Positions 34,733 to 47,437 of a stretch of 64,000 nt of DNA are shown piece by piece; position 1 is the stretch's first letter, and each line of letters opens with the position of its first letter. This DNA is from Penium margaritaceum (lineage: Eukaryota; Streptophyta; Zygnematophyceae; Desmidiales; Peniaceae), in assembly GCA_023375785.1 (NCBI GenBank), contig SZWC01000829.1:179364-243363 (forward strand), written 5' to 3'. The position numbers were made by a program, and so were the translations under genes. The notes below the pieces were generated by a model that saw only the letters and a list, made by a program, of their open reading frames with translations, had not been told where the DNA came from and searched no databases.

Positions 34733-35687
34733 CACTCAGGGAGAGCGGCTCACTGTGGCAGAGGTACTGACAAGGCCCAATGTGGCCAAATGGAATGAGG
34801 CGGTGAATAGAGTTCTAGCGTCCATTGAAGAAAATGGTACATGGAAGCTGGTGGCCAGACCCACTAATGCTCACGGGGTGGACTCAAAGTGGGTGCTTAG
34901 GTTAAAGCAAAAGTAGGATGACAGCATCGACAAGTACAAGGCGAGGGTCGTGGTGAAGGGATTCTCACAGCGTGCAAGGTCTGAGTATGATGAGACTTTC
35001 ACACTGGTCATCATGTTTGCCTCCATCAGGTCCCTTATAGCCGTTGCTGCCACCAAAAACTTAGAGATCCACCATATGGGCGTCCAAATAACTTTTTGCT
35101 ACAAGAAGTTGGAGAAAGAGGTTCTTATGGCAGTGCCGGAGGGGGTGGATGCATCCACACAAAAGGTGTGTCGGCTGGTGAAGGCGTTGTACGGGCTGAA
35201 ACAGGCCCCATGGATCTCGTACAAGGAGAGGGACAGCTTCATGGCTAAGCTTTCCTTCACGCACTACAAGAATGACCCCGAAGTATATGTTCATGGGGAT
35301 GAGCGCGGCTTGCTGCTTATGGTGTTGTATGTGGACAGTTTGATCATGTGTTCTTCCTCGCATGAGGTCCTTGCAGACTTCAAGAAACAGCTGGGCAATA
35401 GGTTAAAGATGAAGGACATGGGTCTTCTTCTGTACTACCTCGGGATCACCGTCCACCAGAACCGCAAAGCAGGCAACATCAAGCTCCACCACACAAGGTG
35501 CATCATGGAAGTCTTGAAGCGCTACAACATGGAGGACTGCAAATCCACCAGCATCCCCATGGCTTCCGAGTACAAGCTCTCCTCCTCCATGACCCCAAGC
35601 AATGAGGCAGAGCGGCGGGAAATGCAAAACATTCCGTACCAGTCCAATGTCGGGAGCTTCATGTACACAATGGTGGGGACAATGTAG
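34733..35687 (+). pseudogene. E4 reverse transcriptase, active site YVDS
   Basis: It includes the NGTWKLV block, KYKARVVVKGFSQRARSEYDETF, the region of the first catalytic Asp (HHMGVQITF, where D of the usual MDV is Gly), KALYGLKQAPW, YVDSLIM instead of YVDDLLI, and the KMKDMGLLLYYLGI and SIPMASE blocks. Both catalytic positions I can place are mutated (Asp to Gly, and the second Asp of YVDD to Ser). TAG at 34914 (KQK*DDS) fits a former Gln. Confidence 0.82.
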
Positions 35688-35689
35688 GT

Positions 35690-36300
35690 CAGGTAAGCAG
35701 GTTCGTGGCTTATCCTGGGCCACAACACTGCCAAGCCGTGAAGAGGATCTTCTGATATCCCAAAAACACACGTGGGACATGTGTTTGGAGTTCTTTAAGG
35801 ATCAGACTCGCTGCGACTTACATGCTTTAACGATGCTGACCGGGAGGGCAGATTGACGACAGGAATTCCACCTTGGGCTTTGTCTGTATTCTCAACGGTG
35901 GTGCGGTCTCATGGGCGAATAGAATGTACGACTATGCCTTATTGTCTATAGCTAAGGTAGAGTACATCGCACTCGCAGAAGTGTGTACAGAAACACAGTG
36001 ACTTTACATTTTGCTTGACGAGATTAAGGCACCACGAGAGCAACGGTCATCCCTATCAAAAACAAGAGTGCCATCGCTATGGCGGAGGACGGCATGATCT
36101 CCCAGCGTATGAAGGACATCAACATTCGATACCACCACTAATGTCACCTTGTGGCCAAGGGTGTCATGGAACTAGAGCACGTCGAAACCAAACGGATACG
36201 GTGAAACTTCTTGGTGAAGTCACTTGATTACGACTTGCAGGTGCTCGAAGAATCGGCATGGTGGATGCAAGAGATGAGGAATAAAGAGCAAGATAACTGA
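35690..36300 (+). pseudogene. E4 RNase H remnant
   Basis: STLGFVCILNGGAVSWAN and AKVEYIALAEVCTETQ (35865-36000) correspond to the copia RNase H C-terminal half. A TGA replaces the expected Trp (TETQ*LYILLDEI). The rest is in shifted frames. Confidence 0.7.
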
Positions 36301-36526
36301 GGTGCACAAACACAATGCAGAGCTATGGGCTCAAGCGGAAGAAGTTTACCATGGTAGGTGATTAGAGGTGCAAGGTGAATATCTTGGTTCTTCGATGCCC
36401 CCTTGGCTACTCCAACAGCTTAGCGGACAGGTTGGGCATGCACTGCTCCCTTGGAGTAAGTCCCCCAAATCTTGTTTGTGGTGCAAGTCCAAGCGAGACA
36501 CCAGTAGTGTAGAGCAATGGATATCA

Positions 36527-37080
36527 TGTTAGAATTTGGGACAAAAGGTTCTGGAATTGAGCCTTAATGTGAGCAAGAAGGTTTTTGACTTTCTTGCACT
36601 GAGGAAGTTCCTAGACATTTCTCCATGCATGAGGAGGATGTGCCACTTGGTGATCAGTGGATGCGCCAATTGGCTTGCTGGTGTGGTGGTGTGGAGTGGC
36701 CACCCCCAAAAGTTTCACTATCCACACACCTTAGATGCCAGGCCCAGGACTATATGGACTAGGCTCATTCCTCATTCTAAACATACAACCTTGCCCTAGA
36801 TGCTCTTCACAGAGCTGTCCAACTAAGGAACTGTATAAACAAGAAACTGATTGGTCTAAACTCCAGGAATTAGTCTCTGACTAGCACCTTGCGTGAAAAT
36901 GACCAAGTGTTAAGTGGACGCAGTAGCTAACAAGTGATTGCCTAGGAGCTGCTCAATGTGGAACGGTGATCCTGAGGGTGATATCTTCTCCTGGCTGAAA
37001 TGCTAGGAGCGGACGGCAGTTGCCATTGTTTCGGCCCTGTTTTCTAGAGGGTTTGCCTTGCCTCAGGCCGGTTAACAGGA
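36527..37080 (+). repeat. E4 3' LTR (truncated)
   Basis: It starts TGTTAGAATTTGGG, a usual copia LTR start, and aligns with 32230-32595. Similarity is lost after about 37080. Confidence 0.6.
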
Positions 37081-38039
37081 ATGAGGTCCTCAGTTTCTCT
37101 TGCGTCAGGAAGAGGATGTTGACAATTGAGCTCATCTCATTGACCAATCCAGAAGGTGTGAGAGAACCAAATTGTCTTTTAATCTTCTTTTAAAATTCAA
37201 TCCTTTTGAGTATCTGATATCTCCAATGTAGGAAAAAAGAGTAACAACTACAAATATAAGTTGGCGGGCGTCCTAAAAATAGGTCCACAAACCAATGAAG
37301 AGAGGCCCACAAACCAATGAAAATATGCTACCATGTAATCCAAAAGGATGAGGTCAGGTGATGAATTCAGCATCCACGCTACTGGTGTCAGCAACCCCTT
37401 GCTGAAATCAGCAGACAGACTACTCACGTCAGCACTTCCCTCTAAAATTTCTAGCCACGACGTTATGTCTTGCTAGCATTCCATTTCCTTGCAAAACTTT
37501 GTCGCTTTCCTATTGTGAAACGTTTGACATTTAGACCCATAATGAGTAGCCCCATGGCTCTAATCTGTGACAAAGACAAGTGGATTTAAAACCCCTCCTC
37601 TTCCTCCTCGGGCATCATGAACCCACGGTTATAGTCATTTGTGATGGACAAGCCTTGTTGGGAGTAGGATGAGATGTGTCGCCAGTTGAAGCAACAAACT
37701 GGCATGTTGTATGTGGCTGTGGACTTCTTGAGGGGGTGTTGAGGAGCCACACAGCACACACAGGAGCCGTCAAAGATGTGTCATCTTTTGAGTAATATAC
37801 ACCCTAATCGGTACATGGCCTTGTCACCCCTTCTCACAGGTTGACACCTTTGACGAGGAGGAGGTAGATGATGACACTCGTGAGGATGAGATTCATGCCC
37901 TTCAAGAGCGCATCTGTGAGCTGCATCTAGGATCGTAGTCTCACAGCCCACCACCTTCTTGCCATCACAAGCAGCCACATTTTTTTACGGTGTTTAAAGT
38001 TTTATGGTATTTCTCACTAGTGCTCTCCCTCTACCTTTC
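37081..38039. other. Unassigned interval with possible copia PPT
   Basis: Mostly unrecognised AT-rich sequence. At 37728-37740 the string TTGAGGGGGTGTTG looks like a polypurine tract followed by an LTR start, but no matching second LTR was found. Confidence 0.3.
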
Positions 38040-40960
38040 CCACCTTCTCTAGAGCCATAGGTTGCTCTCCCCAGGAACTGGGACCAAAGGACTTTGATAC
38101 ACCTCCACCTTGCTACGATGGAGATGATGGCTTTCACTCTTGGAAGACCATGTTTGAGGTGAGGCCGACTTTGAGGGTCTCTTTCCCATGTACCACAGCC
38201 AATACTAGAGTCGCAACGCTCATCAGGTCCAAAAAGTAGCAAAAGCAATGGGCCAGAAATGATTATCTGTACACCATGCCAGGGAGTCCGTGGTTGACCT
38301 TCCTTCCTTCCTAGGTGAGGCGGGAACCAGAAACAGAGCAGACCCATGCCAGGGCTGAGAGTTGGTCTTGACACTACTTTCTGCGGAGACATATGCCACA
38401 AGTAAATGGACCAGGTAACAATTTTTACACGCTTTAATCATGTCGCCATGTTCCAGCTATCAGAGTCACCATTGTTGCTTCCTTGGCTCATCGCTACTTT
38501 CTCCCGGTGACGTTAGCTGATGTGGTGGTTTTTGCCCATCAACAGAGTCTGCTTGTTGTAGTAGTGATTACGAATCCTTTAATGCCTTTGCCCCAGTTTT
38601 CCAGTCCCATCTTCACCGTTTCCTCCTCCTCACCCTCCATTCTCATCATCTAGACTTGGAGTGTTAGAACAACCGTATGGGGAAAGAAGGGAATGAAGAA
38701 ATACAACAATGGCCTTCAAATGTAGTAGAAGCACCAGGCAAGAAGTTATAGTGGACGCTCTGTCCACTGTTTCAACTGGGGGTGCTTACAGCTATACGGA
38801 CTGCCAGCATCCCCTCAACTAGACCAGGATCATGCGGGGCCTTTAGGCAGTGCACATGTAGTGGATGTCTTCCGGTGACACATGGGCTGGTTGCGCCGCG
38901 ACCACGACAGCAGCAAACGATATCACTTCTCCAGATGACAGCTGTGATGAGAACCCCTGGTATTGCATGATCGTGGAACTTTTCCAGCTACTGGTGGTGC
39001 AAAATTAGGGAGGTATGAGTGTGTTTTCACTGCTGGTTGGTGCACAGAACCATGATGATGCTTGTGAGATAGCTTAATTGGTTTGTGATGAGGATCGACT
39101 TGAAAATCCCGACCGGCTTGACGAGTCACACATTCATGTTATTTTTCATCGTTCTAAGTCCTTTGTTAAGTTTCTAGTGTAGTGAGAGCACTCCGTGACC
39201 TGTTGCTCTGTGTCAAAGGCAAGTCGTGAAGTAAGTGGCACTTACATCATCAATTCCTGTGCCAGCCATCACATGACCTGATGTCGTAGTGACTCTTTTT
39301 GTGCTCGGTCCTATTTGGTCAGTTCGGTCCACACGCATAGAATTCGGTCAGTCATTACCTGACCAGGGCATAGGGATGGTGTATTTTGGTGTTCTGTCTA
39401 GCTCCTTGTACATTTACAATATGCTCTTTGTCCCTACTCTTGAGCTTAGCCTGCTCTCTTTTCCTACTTGCACCATGTCTCTGAGTTGAGAACTCTGTTG
39501 AATTTGTCATAATCAGAGCTCTTGACATTTGTGCCTCCATTGTCTATGACCTATATTGTGTCTCGTTAAACTTCTTCCTCTTCTCCTTCCTCAGTATTTG
39601 TACATTTGTTTACCACGTGTTTTCTCTCTCTAGAACACCAGTATGTGCTGCCTGGATGCCTGTGCTATGTGAGCTTTGACACTGTGTCCAAGCTTGTCCT
39701 GACTTGGCCAAACCTCATTCTTAACATGAATTCCTTTGAAAAGCTGCCTAAGACCGACTGTCTCTTCTGTGATCCAAGTAAGATGCATCATTACAGTTAG
39801 ACTAACGCCACTTCTCGGGTATTGCATCCACTGGATTTCGTCCACTCGGACCTTTTTGGTCCCCTTCTTGTGGACTCTCCCTCAAATTGGGGGTAATATG
39901 TTCTCACCTTGACTAATGACTTCATCCAGATCTGATGGATCTACAGCCTTCACGTGAAGAGCGATGTTGCCCTGGGGGTCAGCCTGTGGCTAGTGTTGGC
40001 TGAGTGCCTGTCTCATTACACTCTCCACATGTGACGCTCGAATCATGGTGGCGAGTTCTAACTCTAGATGGTTACCTTCTCTTCTGATCGCATTGTTTTT
40101 CAACAGCTCTCTGTCCCTACCACTACAGCAAAATGACATGTTTGAGCACTGGAACCACACCATGGACAATGTGGTCCACACCGTGTGGTATGAGTGCGGT
40201 CTTTGGGAGTTCTTTGCCTTTGAGGGCTTCTCCTACATGATGTAGATCAGGAACCGCCTGTCGCATTATCCACTTCTGGATCATGTCACGTTGTACGAGC
40301 TGTGGTTCAACTATCATGCCGGCCTCCACATTCCTTGTGCCTGGGGAACCACAGCATGCGTGTGGTGTACAGAGGACTAGCATAGGTACAAAGCCTCACC
40401 TCAAGGTCGCATGGGTGCCTTCATTGTCATTTACTTGCGGTTGAAGGTCTAGTACTTTTGGTACCCCTTTCACCACTGCATCATCGAATCTTGAGACACT
40501 CTCTTCTTTGAGTCTCTCACCTACCACAACCAGTCCAGCACTCAAGATTTGGTCATTGACCAGGTTCTACCTATGTGAATTCTGGCAGATGGGGGCATCT
40601 AGAAATGCTGATGGGTCCGTTCGGGCCTCTTCATCTGCATTCCGGTCTCCGAGTGATGATGCTCCAACCATCTTGGCTACGGATCCAGTGGCCTTGTCAG
40701 TTACCTCTTGCACACCAGCCCCCGTTTCACCACTGGTTTCGTGGAAACTCCGTGTATGCTTTGCCACGTTTGACTGATCACATATGTGCTGGGGCCTGTA
40801 CCATACATCAAAATCATTGTTCAGCTTCCCAAAGCAAATAAGGGTAGTACGTGCGAAGTCACTCCACGTTTTTGGTGGCATGAATGAGTTGTGCCACGTT
40901 GGATGCATCTACTCCAATGGTAGTACACCTACGATCGACGATGTTAGAGAAGTCGCGTGA
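38040..40960 (+). pseudogene. Heavily degraded copia gag-protease-integrase
   Basis: Scattered plus-strand fragments in order: gag-like YDGDDGFHSWKTMFE (38110), an NSCASHHMT protease trace (39260), the QGIGMVYFGVLSSSLYIYNMLFVPTLELSLLSF block after protease (39360-39470), the integrase zinc region (CLFCDPSKMHH, 39760), LHPLDFVHSDLFGPLL (39825), YVLTLTNDF, NHGGEF (40042), and the end of integrase with GTTACVWCTED-like sequence (40350). The fragment resembles the E5-internal copia at 48.3-51.5 kb (QGIGVV.F...VLYFPSFELSLLS). Many stops and shifts. No RT follows. Confidence 0.72.
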
Positions 40961-40986
40961 GCCATTGATCTGGCTCTGCTAGTCTC

Positions 40987-41346
40987 TTAATGTCGATGGA
41001 TGGTCTTTACATCAAAACACCAACTTGAAGCCGTGCCGCGCAAAAGCAAGGACGCGAGATGGATTTTCTGTCTATCATTGTTGACCCCGGTTGCGGTCAA
41101 GTACACCTCCAAACTCGTCAGCCACATCCTAACTGTTGATCCCTTGACTCCCGACAACTTCTTGTATATATATTCATTGATTTGGGCCTTCCTTTTGGTG
41201 CCTCCTATTGTACTAGGTGTTGACCTGACGGACAACGGCGGAGGCGTAGGGTTTGCCAAGCCCGAGGGGTTCGTCACTGAGTTGACCATCGGGTTTTTCA
41301 GTGTTGCGCCATTGGCCGCAAGAGCTGCTGTTGCTGTTTGGTTCAT
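40987..41346 (-). pseudogene. Retrotransposon gag N-terminal fragment
   Basis: A 119-codon minus-strand frame starts with MNQTATAALAANGATLKN and contains WLTSLEVYLTATGVNNDRQK followed by IHLASLLLRGTASSWCFDV. This is the W...E.Y......D..K...A...L.G.A..W pattern of the retrotransposon gag (capsid) domain, more like Ty3 than the copia elements elsewhere here. It is cut off on its 3' side at the junction with the plus-strand copia debris. Confidence 0.6.
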
Positions 41347-41350
41347 CTAG

Positions 41351-42383
41351 AGAGCTTTAGTGTGTGCATGCTACTGATCCTCCATCGTCAGAGTGTTTGC
41401 CGGAGATTGCTGATCGTATTTTGATTGTTTTTTAATTGCTTTTTTGGCCTTGTCCCTATTCAGAGCACCTATTTTTGTCCCTATCCTTAATTTGTGACAC
41501 ATGTGTTTTTGCTAGTATGTCCTAAGCCTCTGTTGCGTGTAGTAGGCATGTTTAAGACATTAGGGAACGTTTGCACTTCACCGCACGTTCAACACCGAGA
41601 GGCCATGGAACTCTTCATGGTCCGAGTGCACGCATTGGTGCATGCGGAGCGTTCACGTCGAGCATAGGAAAATTTGAACTCCAAACTTCAAACTTTGAGC
41701 TTCGCTCATCAAGCCCACGGCCAGAGACAAGCACGATTCCAGAAGAAAAACAAATTGTCCTCGTGTCAAACAAATGTTGACTAATTTGTCCTTCTGTGCA
41801 TTTGCTACAGCTCCACAACTATTTGTTTTCATGTTTTTTAGATTTTGACTCATCCTTTTACGTACTAGTACGGTAGGTGGTTCACACGGATGAGGTGTGG
41901 TACGAATGAGAATTCTAGGATTTTGGACAAATGGATAACTTGTATTAAGCAATAAGTGCACTTCAATGACAAGTGTCGACTTAGTCGAGCACATACATAC
42001 AATGCTGAGAGTAAGAATGAGACATATGTTGGGTCCTCGGCGCTCGATTCGAGTGACGCGTGAAAATGTTGTGTCGTGAGTGGCTGGTTTGAGAAGCTCC
42101 GATGAGAAGTCGGGGGGCTTTGAGAATATGGAGGTGCATCTTCATGAATTTTGGTGCCGTTGAGAAGTTGACCAAACAATATTGAAATGTTGATAGGGTT
42201 TGCAAAAATTCTGTTGACCATGCTTGAATGTGGTCGAAGTTGTCAGACACTTAAGGACCGTAACACTGGATGTTGGGGTAGGTGGCCAAAATGCTGTCGG
42301 CCGATCGATGTTAAAACACGTAATCAATCGCGCGATGAGCTACAAATGTAATGAAAAAATGCCCACTTGCGGAGTTTAGGAAT
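41351..42383. other. Unassigned interval, probably 5' region of the minus-strand gag element
   Basis: No gene or paired LTR was recognised. It ends at the E5 target-site duplication TCAAG (42384-42388). Confidence 0.35.
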
Positions 42384-42388
42384 TCAAG

Positions 42389-43165
42389 CGGAAAGATTCT
42401 AGGAAGCTTTCTAGTACGTTTGCCACTGACTGGGCATCAGCGCTCAGTCAGCTCGCGATGCCAACACAGGTCGGACGCGAAACGGCAAGGGTTTAGCTAG
42501 GCGACATAAACGGAGTGTCAAATGTGCTTCCATAAATAAAACACATGCAAAGAAAGATAACCAATGAAAAGTCCACAGCATAAAAACCTGCCGCGACGCA
42601 CGACGGGTGTTGCACGCGGAAGTGCAAGGTCTGTCCTAAAACCGGCCCAAAAACATTGTTTTGGCCATAACTCTGCGCAGACAAATCAGAACGCTACACC
42701 GTCTGAACCTAGAGATGCATAATCTCGAGCCACACGCTACGAATGGTCACAAGCATAAGTCCAGTACCAATTGGTGGACAGACAATTCAAAACATGCAAA
42801 TTGGGCTCAAGAGCCAATCCACCGAGAAAACTCTAGCGTCTGCAGAAAAACCGCAAAGCACCCCGGCAAGCACTCATGACGTCGTGGCAGCTCTTTGGTA
42901 CCTGCTGGTGGATGGAGCTACCACTTGTCGGTGCTCTGGCGCCAGCTGCATCCGCATCAAGGATAGGCTGCAGAAAAACTGTAAGAGGTCCAAGACAGCA
43001 TCCACGACGCTGGGGCAGTTGTCGGACAGCTCAAGTGGGTGGTCAACCACCTGCCGACGCGCTGCTGCCTCCGGGGTCTGCATTAGGGACCATGTTATCC
43101 TGCTCTCCTGTGCCACTGCTCTCCTGGCCGTCGCTCATGACGGGTGGAAGCCACACATACCAACA
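42389..43165 (-). repeat. E5 3' LTR
   Basis: 777 bp ending CCACACATACCAACA. The outer TG is mutated to CG (CGGAAAGATTCTAGG against TGGGAAGATTCTAAG in the right copy). About the last 250 bp also match the start of the E7 LTR in the opposite orientation. Confidence 0.88.
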
Positions 43166-43270
43166 CTCCCCCTGGCTAACACAATTGTCAACATAACGAT
43201 GTCTGAGCAAAGGCAAGAAAGGATGGCTCAGGCAACCAGTCAAAGCGAGCACCGATCAAGCATACCACAG
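43166..43270 (-). pseudogene. E5 polypurine tract and pol C-terminal end
   Basis: CTCCCCCTGG (complement CCAGGGGGAG) adjoins the LTR. The preceding minus-strand codons read RHRYVDNCVSQGEC and run into the LTR, as the E1 polyprotein does at its own 3' LTR. Only this tail of the original E5 coding region is left on this side. Confidence 0.55.
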
Positions 43271-43701
43271 CACACATTCTCCTTGTGACAATGGTGCATC
43301 CCACCAAGTGCCCGGGTCTCGACCATGCGAGAAGTCAATCACACTCCTATGTGTCAAACATCATGCAAGGGAGACAGAGAAACATGGTCTCCTCGTGATC
43401 CCGAAAAATGTCTCCGTGTGTCCGGGTCTCGACCACATCATGCATGGATCATACATAACACATGTAGGCAATGGTTCTCCACGTCACACGGTAGAGCTCA
43501 CCAGGTGCACGGGTCTTGACCAACATAACCTTGCATGGATTATACATAACACATGGAGGCAATGGGTCTCCACGTCACACTAGTAGAACTCACTAGGTGC
43601 GTGGGTCTCGACTAGCACAACCTTGACCATAGTAGCGTGCCACACCCCAAGTAACCTCGCTGTCCTCAAAAGGGTGTCAGGCCAAAGTCCACACACCAAC
43701 A
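43271..43701 (-). repeat. E6 3' LTR with iterated module
   Basis: It ends CCACACACCAACA and is followed by PPT complement CTCCCCCTGG (43702-43711). It carries four copies of the GTGCCCGGGTCTCGACCA-type module near 43308, 43418, 43503 and 43599, two of them within a tandem duplication of about 90 bp (ATGCATGGATCATACATAACA ... and TTGCATGGATTATACATAACA ...). The outer boundary is not resolved. Confidence 0.6.
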
Positions 43702-43711
43702 CTCCCCCTGG

Positions 43712-45130
43712 GATGCAGAGGCTAACAACACGAGCAAAGCCGATGGCTGCGTCCAACACAAACCATGAGGAGGGAACACGGCTCCTCCATGGCGGCGTTG
43801 TCACTATCGTCGTCGTCGCTATCGTCATCTGCTGATGTGACTGGTGCAGTGTTAATAACCTCCTCCAAAACAATCGCCTATTGTATGGCCTCAAACTGCT
43901 GAGCTGCATATCGCCTCGCGGCCTCCGCAGCGTCGAGGCGCATGTGGGGCTTGACAACATCTGATGCGGCAGCCGACCAACTGGCTGCATCTGCGACATG
44001 TAGACGGTCAGTCGGGAAACAAACCTGACGGTGGACCCCGATCGTGTGCACATTGGCACGAGCCAGAGCCTTCTGCAGTCACGCGGTCTCACCTTGTAGG
44101 AAGGAGTGGAGCTGCGCCTCCTCGTCGCAGAAGTCAACGTCCTCTACGTTAGGCTTTGACTCAAGTACCATCGGGCCAGGAGGTGCTGGTAGAGCAGGGG
44201 CGCAAGATAATGAGTCGCCACGGAAGTCCTCTGGGGCTGTAGGAACGGCTACTAAGAAGGCACCTGCTGCTTGTGACACACCTGTCACTCGGCCGACAGC
44301 TGCTGGGCGGATGTTGACATGTGTAGGTATCCCTACATTCATGACGACGTCATGGTCATCGAAGGTGCCGTCAGTGCCATGGTGCTCCTCGTGACCCCTG
44401 GTGCACAATCCATCATCCACCTGCTGCTGGAGGTCCTCCTATCCCAGACGTGCATCCTATAGACGCCTGTGTACATCCTCCACACACTCCTCGACAGCAC
44501 ATCGTGTTGGAACATCCGCTCAGGCCACCACTGCCTCCTGCTCATTGACAATGGAGCGTACGCGCTTGGATATAGGAATTGTAGCTCGGACGAGAGTAGT
44601 TGTGTCCTCGGCTAGAACCGTCGTGGTATCAGCGTCACCGGTCAGGGCAGCGAGGTGTCGGAGGTCCGCAGCTCGCTGTGCATCCACCATGTTGCACACA
44701 CGGACGTGTGCTCTCACCGAGGGGCCATCTCGTGCTCGTGCCACAGATACTACAAGAATAGCAATGCACTGTGCCTCTACGTCTGCCTCAAACCCTACGT
44801 CCGACCACTCCACGACGAATGACTGGTCTTCATAAAGGAAGTCTGCCTCGTCCTGGTGGTCCATCACCTGCTCCTGCTGCCCAGCACTATCTATGTAAAC
44901 CACCTGGGAATTTGCTTGGGGCACACCGTGAGACGCAGCTCCTACATCGATTGTCGTCATGTTATCCGCCAAGGTATCAACGAACACCATCTCCATCCCC
45001 GACTCTTACTCAGCCTCGGACCAATCCTCCTCCGACGAAGAGTCTCCATCAGGGCGAACGTCTCCCCCCGCCGAACTCTCCGCTAGCTGAGTTTGCTGTG
45101 TAGTGTCATCCGTCTCAACCATCCTACGTT
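43712..45130 (-). pseudogene. E6 unknown ORF, coiled-coil rich, ending at the PPT
   Basis: One minus-strand frame runs from about 45130 to a TAG close to the PPT. It is interrupted only by stops explicable as C-to-T changes: TAA after SEAE, TGA in VVA*ADVP and GETA*LQK, TAG in RRL*DARLG*EDLQQQ and AIQ*AIV. With those positions read as Gln or Arg, the protein has acidic segments, a heptad-like stretch near EDVHRRL...EDLQQQVDD, a VEDVDF...FLQGE motif also seen in E3, and an Asp/Ser-rich tail. No protease, integrase or RT motif is present. Its function is unknown. I infer a gag-derived or accessory structural protein of a non-autonomous element. Confidence 0.55.
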
Positions 45131-45172
45131 GTAGAGCAGTTGCCTCACCAATACCGAGCTTCGCCGTGGTCG

Positions 45173-45799
45173 TCAGCGGACAAACCGTCCCCCCATGACT
45201 GACACCTCTGCATGAGGTGTGGGGACTCGACGATCCAAAAGGTGGACAGGAGACGAGGGGGTCTCGTCACATGAGACTCCTCCCACAGTCGCATCGGATG
45301 GTACTTCCAACGCACGCTGTGCAAGACGAGAAGCTTGCCGCCGCACACAACAAGTGCAAGAACGAGCGATACAACGAGGGGCTGAGGATCCGTCTGTCAA
45401 TATGATGTCAACAGCCTCCAAGACAGAGCGGAGGGTGACAGATGTAGCCGAGGGATCCGGTATACTAGCATCATCGGAGGAATGGATGCAGGATCGGGAG
45501 GAAGATGAGGATGAAGTGGGATGCAACACCTGCAGCAGGACAGCAGCGTGGTCAAGGAGCTGCTCGACCATGCCCTTGAGATTCTTGACCTCCATGTGGA
45601 GGGCGGCCATATCACCACGCAGAAGCATTGTGGCATCACTCGGTGACATATCCACTAAAGGAGGAGATGGGGAGGATCGTATCCAAGGGGGATGCCACCC
45701 AGGAGGGCGCTTTTGGCACTGGCGCCAGCCATGCAGCCTATCTCGACAGTAACAACACGAAAACCCTGAGGACAAGTGGGACTCGTGCCACGGCTGCAT
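45173..45799 (-). pseudogene. E6 gag-like protein with intact zinc knuckle
   Basis: A 208-codon open frame with a knuckle at 45716-45757 (C..C....H....C, reading CCYCRDRLHGWRQC). It continues QKRPPGWHPPW, then SPSDATMLLRGDMAALHMEV and KNLKGMVEQLLDH (coiled-coil like), then a Ser-rich stretch ending DDASIPD. The same order is found in E3 (27619-28000). The next part of the element (43712-45130) is in another frame, so a frameshift separates them. Nucleic-acid binding is inferred from the knuckle. Confidence 0.65.
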
Positions 45800-46319
45800 C
45801 GACCACTATGCATGTGGCAGCTGCCACGGCTGAGGCTCAGGTGCAAACCACGGCGATGGCAACGCCCACGGCCACACTGCATAGCTCATGTTGAGGACTG
45901 AGCGTAGGTAACAATCTCACACACTTGACTTCGGAGGTGCAAAGCACCATGTGGAGAGAAACGAATACAGCAACATCTCTCAGACGGGCTACAAAGTTGT
46001 CAATCACAACGACAACCTCAGCCGTGGTATGTTGCTGCAATGTTGCATCTGGTGGCGATGGTGCAACTATCGCAACGTGCAACCTCAAGTCACCTTTTGT
46101 GCCGCTGATGCTGCACTGGTTACCGTCGTCAACAGACGGCCGTGGCCTCAAGCCACCTCCGCTGCTACTACTGTTGTTGCGACTCTCGCAATGGTTGCTG
46201 CTACAGCAGTTCCCATCGTCAGCTGACGATAGTGGCCTCAAGCCACAATGAAAAGTAAAATAAACAAAAGAACACAAAAAAGCAACGAAATGGCTGATGT
46301 ATCTGCGCAAGCGTCAACA
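45800..46319 (-). other. E6 region upstream of the knuckle
   Basis: Triplet-rich (GCAACG, TGCTGC) sequence that should encode the N-terminal part of the E6 gag-like protein. I cannot choose a frame with confidence. Confidence 0.35.
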
Positions 46320-47420
46320 TAAGCCTGAGATATCCGTGACTTGAATAATAACAATGCCATATCCAAAACTGAAAAAAAAAACAATGACGCGATGTCCATT
46401 TTTATGGCCATGCCCGATCGGCGACTGAAGTCGCCGATCGAGCAAAGCGAGGGTGGTGATGTGTCACCCCCTCGCTTCCCCCCCCCCCTCGCGAGAATCG
46501 CGATCGAGCAATCAGCCTTTCTTCTTCTTTTTTTTACTCCCAAACCCCCATTTGCGGATTTAGCGTTTTCTATGTTTGCGCGGGCGGAGCCCGCGCAAAC
46601 ATAAAATCCTACATTCGCGAATGGGGATTTGCGAGTTGAAAAAATAAAACAAAACACAAAAAGGGCTGATCGCTCAATCACGATCGAGCAAAAACGCCTT
46701 TTTCAAAGTGTTTTATTCCGAGATTAAAACCCGTTTCTATCCATACAAACCACTCTCAAACCCTACCCCAAATTACATTCGGGGTTTTAGGGTTGTATTT
46801 TTGTGCGGGACCTTGCTGGGCCCCGCGATAGCGGGGCCCACCAGGTTCCCTTTCAACGCATGGGGTGTTTCGATCCCCTCCACTCAAAACTGTCACAAAC
46901 CTTTTTTAGAATAGTCACAAACCCCTCTTTAGAGGGGTTTGTGATTTTTCTCCCATGTCTGACGACGTCAGCATGTTGTCCCTCGATGGCATGCGGCGTC
47001 AACATAGCGTGTAAACTTGGATATAGCGCTTTTTTTTTGGACGCTCGCTGGATATAGCGTGAATAAAGAAGCGAATAGTTCCAAAACTGGATATGGCGTT
47101 GAAAATGTGCGAAATGTGGATACCGCGATAGATTTCGGGACTTGTGTGGATACATGGTCACTCTGCCGTACAAAAAATCCCCCCCTTTTCTTTGGTTCAC
47201 AAAACACTGGGCGGGAGTTGGGTACCCCTTCTTGGGGTCTTACTCCAATGCCCCACTCGAGGATCCCCCTGTCCTCTTTCACCCCCCTTTTTTGTTTCCT
47301 ATTTTTTGAGTTTTAAGGCGTCACCTCCTCGGGTGTCCTTTTTGGGGTTGTTCTAAGGTGCCCCCTTGAGGACCTCCCCCAGTGCTCTCACCCTCCCACC
47401 TTTTTTTTAATGTGCAGGCT
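46320..47420. repeat. Cluster of perfect hairpins and local repeats
   Basis: Four perfect inverted repeats lie within about 530 bp: 46415-46440 (11-bp stem, TGAA loop), 46571-46603 (15-bp stem, GGA loop), 46817-46840 (10-bp stem, GATA loop) and 46915-46944 (14-bp stem, TT loop). GATCGAGCAA is repeated near 46437, 46502 and 46682. At 47213-47290 and 47327-47410 a C-rich segment is imperfectly duplicated. Texture and conservation of the hairpins differ from the decayed surroundings. Confidence 0.7.
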
Positions 47421-47437
47421 CGAGCCTCGCCTCGAGC

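Larger units (their letters stand above)
32190..37080 (+). mobile_element. E4: plus-strand copia element with internal deletion
   Basis: Similar LTR segments at about 32190-32943 and 36527-37080 (shared CACACACCTTAGATG, GAGCTGTCCAACTA, GACCAAGTGTTAAGTGGA, GAGCTGCTCAATG) bracket gag, integrase C-terminus, RT and RNase H in copia order. Protease and most of integrase are missing, and RT carries YVDS. Its 3' LTR is truncated on the right. Confidence 0.78.

Noticed and set aside
44771-45894. Plus-strand frames of 88-177 codons in the E6 region
   Set aside because: Antisense to the knuckle and coiled-coil ORFs, whose knuckle and E3 similarity identify the minus strand as sense.
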